Assembly: GCA_963785755.1 (NCBI GenBank)
Contig: CAWAXG010000013.1
Coordinates: forward strand, 992,001-1,056,000
Reading direction: 5' to 3'
Source: JACCXG01 sp963785755
GTDB lineage: Bacteria; Acidobacteriota; Vicinamibacteria; Vicinamibacterales; 2-12-FULL-66-21
Length of the DNA stretch: 64,000 nucleotides
The notes beneath the pieces were generated by a model. That model worked only from the letters and a program-made list of their open reading frames with translations. It was not told the DNA's origin and ran no database searches. Made by a program: the position numbers and the translations under genes. Positions 59,497 through 64,000 of this stretch are shown here, piece after piece. Position 1 is the stretch's first letter. Each line of letters starts with the position of its first letter.

Positions 59497-60828
59497 ATGC
59501 GCGGTCTTCGTTCGTTCATCGTCCTTCTCGTCGTCGCCGTCGCGCTCGGGATTTTCGTCTACCGCGACTCCCAGCGGCCCGCCGGCGACGACGGCCCGAA
59601 AAAGGACAAGGTCTTCACCGTCGCCTCCGAGAAAATCGAGGAGATCGCGATCAAGTCCGATTCCGGCGAACAGACGCGGCTGCAGAAGTCCGGGACCGGC
59701 TGGCAGATCGTGGCGCCGGTGGCGGCACAGCCCGACACGGCGGAAGTTTCGGGCCTGACGACCAACCTCTCCACCCTGGAAGTGCAGCGCGTCGTCGATG
59801 AGAACCCGGCGGACCTGAAGGAGTACGGGCTCGCACAGCCCCGGATCGAAGTGTCATTCAAGGCGGATGGCCAGCAGCAGACGCTGCTCATCGGCCAGAA
59901 GACGCCGCCGGGCAGCGATCTCTACGCCAAGCGCGGCAATGACAACAAGGTGTTCCTCATCCCGGCGCATCTGGAATCGACGTTCAACAAGAAGTCCTTC
60001 GACCTGCGCGACAAGGCGGCGGTAAAAGTCGATCGCGAGAAGCTCGACGCCCTCGAACTCTCGGTCGGCGATCGCACGACCCGGTTCACGAGATCCGCCG
60101 GCGAGTGGCAGCTGGCGCAGGGACGAGCGGACTTCAGCGCCATCGAGGGTCTGGTCGGCCGGATCACCGGACTGCAGATGAAGGCAATCGCGGCGGATGC
60201 CGAAGGCGCCGATGCCAGGAAGTTCGGGTTCGACAAGCCGGCGGCGGTCGTGCGCATGGGCACCGGCTCGTCGCAGGCGACGCTGACCATCGGCGGCGCC
60301 GCGGAGGAAGGTACCGTCTACGCGAAAGATCACTCACGGCCGGCCGTCTTCACCGTCGAGTCGTCGGTCCTGGACGAGCTGAAGAAGGACCCGTCCGAGT
60401 ATCGTCAGAAAGATCTGTTCGACGCCCGCTCGTTCAATGCCACACGCGTCGAGATCGTGCGCGGCGGCCAGACGCATACTTTCGAGAAAGCGAAAGTGAA
60501 GAACAAGGAGGGGCAGGACGAGGAGAAGTGGCGACAGACCTCGCCCCAGACGCGGGAGCTCGACCAGGCGTCGTTCGATTCGCTGCTCTCGGCGGTCACC
60601 GGGACCCGCGCGACCAGCTTCGTCGACGCCGCCGCGGCAGCAAAGGCGCTGGCCGCCCCGGAGATCAGCGTCGCGGTCAAGTTCGAGGACGGGAAGAAGG
60701 AAGAACGCGTCACCTTCGCAAAGTCCGGCACGGACGCCTTCGCGGCGCGCGCCGGCGAGGCCGGTGCCGCGAAGATCGAAGCGAGCACGGTCGACTCAAT
60801 CGCCAAGGCACTGCAGGAGATCAAATAA
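59497..60828 (+). CDS. DUF4340-family protein
   Basis: A 443-residue protein with one N-terminal membrane anchor (FIVLLVVAVALGIFVYRDS) and repeated DUF4340 beta units: VEEIAIKSDSGEQTRLQKSGTGWQIVAPVAAQPDT-like segments recur at about residues 30, 190 and 300. DUF4340 genes commonly follow gldG-like genes. The domain is extracytoplasmic by topology; function unknown. ATG 59497 is two bases after the preceding stop. Confidence 0.88.
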   Translation: MRGLRSFIVLLVVAVALGIFVYRDSQRPAGDDGPKKDKVFTVASEKIEEIAIKSDSGEQTRLQKSGTGWQIVAPVAAQPDTAEVSGLTTNLSTLEVQRVVDENPADLKEYGLAQPRIEVSFKADGQQQTLLIGQKTPPGSDLYAKRGNDNKVFLIPAHLESTFNKKSFDLRDKAAVKVDREKLDALELSVGDRTTRFTRSAGEWQLAQGRADFSAIEGLVGRITGLQMKAIAADAEGADARKFGFDKPAAVVRMGTGSSQATLTIGGAAEEGTVYAKDHSRPAVFTVESSVLDELKKDPSEYRQKDLFDARSFNATRVEIVRGGQTHTFEKAKVKNKEGQDEEKWRQTSPQTRELDQASFDSLLSAVTGTRATSFVDAAAAAKALAAPEISVAVKFEDGKKEERVTFAKSGTDAFAARAGEAGAAKIEASTVDSIAKALQEIK

Positions 60829-60839
60829 CCTTCGCCGCG

Positions 60840-62459
60840 ATTGCCCGGGCGCTGTTGCTGACACTGGCGGCGGGGTGTGCATCACATCCCGTCGCCGCGC
60901 GTCAGGCGGCACCCCCTCCCTCCCGTTCCCATCCCACCGAAAGCGAACGTCAGAACCCGAAGAAGCCGGACCGCGCCGTCCGCGAGCTGCAACGGGATCT
61001 CGCGGCGGTGTTCGGCGCAGCGATCATGTCCCACGCACAATGGGGGATCGTCGTCCGGTCGCTCGACACCGGCGAGCTCCTGTACCAGCTCAATCCCGAC
61101 AAGCTCATGATGCCGGCGTCGAACATGAAGATCCTCACGCTCGCCGGCGCCGCGCACGTCCTCGACTGGAATCATCGCTTCGTGACGACGCTCGAAACGA
61201 GCGCGGCCGTCGCCGGCGGCGTACTGCGGGGTGATGTCATCGTCCGCGGCGGCGGCGATCCCACGATCAACAGCCGCAACGGGCGGGCCGCGTCGGTCTT
61301 TGCCGAATGGGCCACGGCGCTGAGGTCAGCCGGCATTCACAGGATTGCCGGACGGATCGTCGGCGACGACCAGGCGTTCGACGACGAAGGGATCGGCGGC
61401 GGGTGGGCGTGGGACTACCTGCAGTTCGGATATGCTGCACCCGTCGGCGCGCTGCAATACAACGAGGACGTGGCCACGCTCACCGTGACACCCGGCAAGG
61501 CGGCGGGCGACCCCGCGGCCGTGCAGCTCGCGGCGGGCGCCGGGCTGAAAGTACTCAATCGCGCGGTGACCGGAGCCGCCGGCGCACCCGAGACCATCGA
61601 ATACCGCAGGCATCTGGATCGTCCGGTGTTGGAAGTGTTCGGGACGGTCCCGCTGCCATCACCCGACGCCGCCATTTCGATGCCGCGCACCGTCGGTCGT
61701 CAGGTCGCGGTCGTCAATCCAACTGTCTTCTTCGCGCAGTCGCTGAAGGACGCGCTCGTCGCGGCTGACATCGCGGTGGACGGCAGCGCCATCGATCTGG
61801 ATGAGGTCGAGCCCGAGCCGATCGGAGCGGGAGCAGCTGAGCGGCGCCTGCTGGCCAGGACGGAATCGCCGCCGCTCCGGGAGATCGCGCCGGTGCTGAT
61901 GAAGGTCAGCCAGAATCTCTACGCGGAGACGCTGTTGAAAGCGGCAGGCACCGCGGGCGGCGGCATCGGCACGGTTCAAGCAGGACGAAGCGCGGTGCTG
62001 AACGCGCTGCGCGAGTGGCAAATAGACGAGGCGTCGCTCGTCCTGGCGGACGGGTCGGGCCTGTCGCGCTACAACTACGTGACTGCTGGCCTGCTCGTGA
62101 AGATCCTCGAACGCATGTATGCGGACCCGAGGCATCGCGAGCCGTTCATCGCCTCGCTGCCGATCGCCGGCAAGGATGGCACGATCGCCACTCGTATGCG
62201 TCGCACCCGCGCCGAAGGCAACGCCGCGGCCAAGACCGGATCGATCTCCAACGTGCGATCGTTGTCGGGCTACGTTCGAAGCCGGGACGGCGAGATGCTG
62301 GTGTTCTCGATCCTCGCGAACGACTTCGTCATCCCCGCGGCGACGGTGAACTGGATCGCCGATCTGGGTGTCGAAGTGCTCGCGAACTTCAGCCGAAAGC
62401 CGTCGCAACCGTCGCAACCGTCGCAACCGTCGCAACCGTCGCAACCGTCGCAACAATGA
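60840..62459 (+). CDS. dacB: PBP4-type D-alanyl-D-alanine carboxypeptidase/endopeptidase lipoprotein
   Basis: A peptidase-S13 enzyme of about 539 residues that trims peptidoglycan peptides. Motif 1 SxxK is PASNMKILT, SxN is VSQNLYAETLLK, and KTG is NAAAKTGSISNVRSLSGYV. No ATG, GTG or TTG gives a sensible N-terminus. The ATT at 60840 would give MARALLLTLAAGC, a short lipoprotein signal with lipobox LAAGC (Cys13); TTG 60855 lacks the charged residue. The end is five to six PSQ units from a 9-bp tandem repeat. Start codon is uncertain. Confidence 0.88.
   Translation: MARALLLTLAAGCASHPVAARQAAPPPSRSHPTESERQNPKKPDRAVRELQRDLAAVFGAAIMSHAQWGIVVRSLDTGELLYQLNPDKLMMPASNMKILTLAGAAHVLDWNHRFVTTLETSAAVAGGVLRGDVIVRGGGDPTINSRNGRAASVFAEWATALRSAGIHRIAGRIVGDDQAFDDEGIGGGWAWDYLQFGYAAPVGALQYNEDVATLTVTPGKAAGDPAAVQLAAGAGLKVLNRAVTGAAGAPETIEYRRHLDRPVLEVFGTVPLPSPDAAISMPRTVGRQVAVVNPTVFFAQSLKDALVAADIAVDGSAIDLDEVEPEPIGAGAAERRLLARTESPPLREIAPVLMKVSQNLYAETLLKAAGTAGGGIGTVQAGRSAVLNALREWQIDEASLVLADGSGLSRYNYVTAGLLVKILERMYADPRHREPFIASLPIAGKDGTIATRMRRTRAEGNAAAKTGSISNVRSLSGYVRSRDGEMLVFSILANDFVIPAATVNWIADLGVEVLANFSRKPSQPSQPSQPSQPSQPSQQ
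62401..62454 (+). repeat. 9-bp tandem repeat (CGTCGCAAC) x6
   Basis: Six perfect copies of CGTCGCAAC at the 3' end of the carboxypeptidase gene, encoding (PSQ) repeats. It ends two bases before the start codon of the next gene. Copy number is likely variable, and the repeat length is a multiple of three so the frame is kept. Confidence 0.95.
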
Positions 62460-63250
62460 AGCGGTTCCTGCTGGCGGTGGTGATCGGCGCTTGCCTGGCG
62501 GCTGGCGTCTGGAAGTATCGGCAGCCTCCGGTCCCGGAGGCCGGCGAGCCGGCGGCGGCCAAGCCCGCGAAAGCGGAGTGGCTCGACAAGCTCTACAGTC
62601 AAAACCCGCGTGACGTCGAGGCCGCCACCCGCGAAGTCGGCGAGCTGGGCGCCCGGGCCCTGCCGGCCATCCTGGAGGCGCTCCACGACCCGCAGGCGGA
62701 GGCAGAGACGCTGAAGGGGGCACTGAAGGCCTGCAGCATCCTCGGACGGACAGCAGCGCCAATCGTGGGCGACGTCGCCGAGGTCCTGCCCGAGCCAGGG
62801 CTGACGGCTGAGGCGGCGGTCGCCCTGAGCTACATGGGCCCAAAGGCCTTCCCACCGCTGCGCAAGGCACTGTCGAACGACGACCCGATCGTCCGGCGCG
62901 AATCGCTGCGGTCGATCGGGAAGCTCGTGGAGCGCGCGCCGCTCGAAACGTCCGTCGTCCTGCCGTTGCTCGCCAACGGCATGAAAGACCGTGATGAAGG
63001 CGTCCGGACGGTGGCCGCGACCTACATCGGCATCATTCACCAGGGGGCGGAAACCGCGGTTCCGGCGCTCATCGGCGGGCTCGCGGACAGCAATGCTGAA
63101 GTGCGCCTGGCCTCGGCCACGGCGCTGGCGTCGTTCGAGCCGGCTCTCGCCGCGCCGGCGCTGCCGGCGCTGAGACAGGCGTCCAAGGATTCCAACGCCG
63201 ACGTGGCGCGCGAGGCCGGCCGCGCGATGGTCAAGCTGCAAAGCAAATAG
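62456..63250 (+). CDS. HEAT-repeat protein with membrane anchor
   Basis: A 264-residue protein with an N-terminal anchor or signal (FLLAVVIGACLAAGVWKY), a Pro/Ala-rich spacer and about five HEAT repeats (residues 60-264), for example VVLPLLANGMKDRDEGVRTVAATYIG and AVPALIGGLADSNAEVRLASATALASF. HEAT repeats are protein-binding scaffolds. The ATG overlaps the carboxypeptidase TGA by four bases (ATGA). It closes the Gld-like operon; envelope scaffold function is inferred. Confidence 0.85.
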   Translation: MKRFLLAVVIGACLAAGVWKYRQPPVPEAGEPAAAKPAKAEWLDKLYSQNPRDVEAATREVGELGARALPAILEALHDPQAEAETLKGALKACSILGRTAAPIVGDVAEVLPEPGLTAEAAVALSYMGPKAFPPLRKALSNDDPIVRRESLRSIGKLVERAPLETSVVLPLLANGMKDRDEGVRTVAATYIGIIHQGAETAVPALIGGLADSNAEVRLASATALASFEPALAAPALPALRQASKDSNADVAREAGRAMVKLQSK

Positions 63251-63307
63251 GCCGCTCGAACGTCGAGCGCGCGATCCGCAACTGGCCAGGGCGAGGAACC
63301 CGTGAGG

Positions 63308-64000
63308 TCAGGCCAGGAGGGATCGCGCGGCCGCCAGCAGTGCGTCGGGCTCGGCGTTCAAGCCGCCTCCCTGCGCGAGCTCGGGGCGACCGCCTCCCTT
63401 GCCCCCGAGTCGGGCGATCAATTGCTTGAGCAATCCGGCGGCGTCGAGCGACACGTCTTCAGCGCGCACGATGACCACCGAGAGCGGCGAGGCCGCTGTG
63501 CAGAGCACGGCCGCATGCCCCGGCCTGGCTGAAATGGCCTGAGCGATCGTCTTCAGGCCATTCATGTCGACGTCGGGCACACTCTCCAGCACCAGCCGCA
63601 TCTTCCCGATCTCAGTCGCCCGTGCGCCGAACACCTCGGCGTCGTACCCCGCCAACCGCGTCTCCAGATCTTTCGCCCGCCGTTTCAGTTCCTTGTTTTC
63701 CGTCTGCACCCGCTCGATGCCCTGCGCGAGTTCATCGGGCCCCACGGAAACCAGCTTGATACCGGCCGCGACGATATCGCGGAGCTGCCGGTGCGCGCGG
63801 AGCGCGCGAACGCCGCAGCGGAACTCGATGCGGGAACCGCCGCGGAATCGCTCCCATGCGGAGACGGCGATGAGGCCGATGGCGCCAGTGCGCGCGACGT
63901 GCGTGCCGCCGCAGGCAGAGACGTCGAACCCTTCCACCTCGATGATCCGGAGCTGGCCCGTTCGAGACGACTCCTTCCGCAGCGGCAGGGCCTGCGCGTC
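63308..64000 (-). CDS. Alanyl-tRNA editing protein (AlaX-L-like), C-terminal part
   Basis: The reading frame runs off the right edge. It has the second additional domain metal motif SACGGTHVARTGAIGLI, then GGSRIEFRCGVRALRAHRQLRDIV and a DHHA1 end (GGKGGGRPELAQGGGL). In AlaS the equivalent reads ELCGGTHV with a GVRRIEA stretch; the SACGGTH plus FRCGVRAL form fits free-standing AlaX-L proteins that hydrolyse mischarged Ser/Gly-tRNA(Ala). A coiled coil (VQTENKELKRRAKDLETRL) separates the two. A truncated AlaS cannot be excluded. Confidence 0.8.
   Translation of the reverse strand, partial: DAQALPLRKESSRTGQLRIIEVEGFDVSACGGTHVARTGAIGLIAVSAWERFRGGSRIEFRCGVRALRAHRQLRDIVAAGIKLVSVGPDELAQGIERVQTENKELKRRAKDLETRLAGYDAEVFGARATEIGKMRLVLESVPDVDMNGLKTIAQAISARPGHAAVLCTAASPLSVVIVRAEDVSLDAAGLLKQLIARLGGKGGGRPELAQGGGLNAEPDALLAAARSLLA

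Noticed and set aside
60105..60839. N-terminal extension of the PBP4-type protein
   Set aside because: It is an out-of-frame reading of the DUF4340 gene, with no homology and very high Arg/Gly content.

Overview
The window looks like a high-GC bacterial chromosome of the Acidobacteriota, probably the Vicinamibacteria. The pointers are two adjacent VWFA-related proteins of the type typical of acidobacteria, an 813-residue duplicated MacB/FtsX-type permease of the acidobacterial 'ADOP' kind, and a housekeeping layout that fits the phylum. This placement is inference from gene content; no 16S rRNA gene or tRNA gene was found.

Layout. 1-3.9 kb: end of a fatty acid desaturase, a DMT/EamA transporter and an ATP synthase F0 block (atpZ, atpI-like, atpB, atpE, atpF) with no F1 genes beside it. 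4.2-12 kb: two VWA proteins, then a tetrapyrrole run (CcsA/HemX-like, hemA, hemC, cobA-hemD fusion, hemB). 12-19 kb: the ADOP permease and a signalling module (receiver-SpoIIE phosphatase, divergent NtrC-type regulator, sensor kinase). 19-20.4 kb: hemL. 20.5-30 kb: a secreted coiled-coil/glycine-zipper protein, then isoprenoid and envelope genes (ispG, MATE, DUF1028, rseP, dxr, cdsA, uppS) and truA. 30-36 kb: pyrE, a small conserved protein, a LamG remnant, an S9 peptidase and a TolC-like protein with a clear terminator. 36-38 kb: two glycosyltransferases. 38-47.5 kb: pyrimidine genes, with pyrR-pyrB-pyrC plus a second phosphoribosyltransferase on the minus strand and pyrK-pyrD-pyrF on the plus strand, separated by an alkaline phosphatase-family membrane protein. 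47.5-56 kb: Pal-like lipoprotein, methyltransferase, GT39-like membrane protein, larE with a LysW-like acidic carrier, a receiver-PilZ protein, and a Zn/Cd ATPase with its ArsR/SmtB repressor and operator. 56-63 kb: a Gld-like ABC operon leading into a PBP4-type carboxypeptidase and a HEAT-repeat protein. 63-64 kb: end of an alanyl-tRNA editing protein.

Two patterns cut across the genes. First, five intergenic tracts are built from shuffled 7-8 nt units around ACGTGC. Most switch to the complementary orientation part way, so each can fold as one large imperfect hairpin. Two further repeat alphabets (GATCC-type and CTTGC-type) behave the same way, and two proteins run on into such tracts. Second, five conserved genes carry single-base frameshifts. 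All four insertions are explained by the same DNA-level change (AGACC read as AGTACC), which points to a motif-specific sequencing error, possibly from base modification, rather than real gene loss.

Several promoters have a -10 box only 6-9 nt before the start codon, suggesting leaderless or near-leaderless mRNAs.
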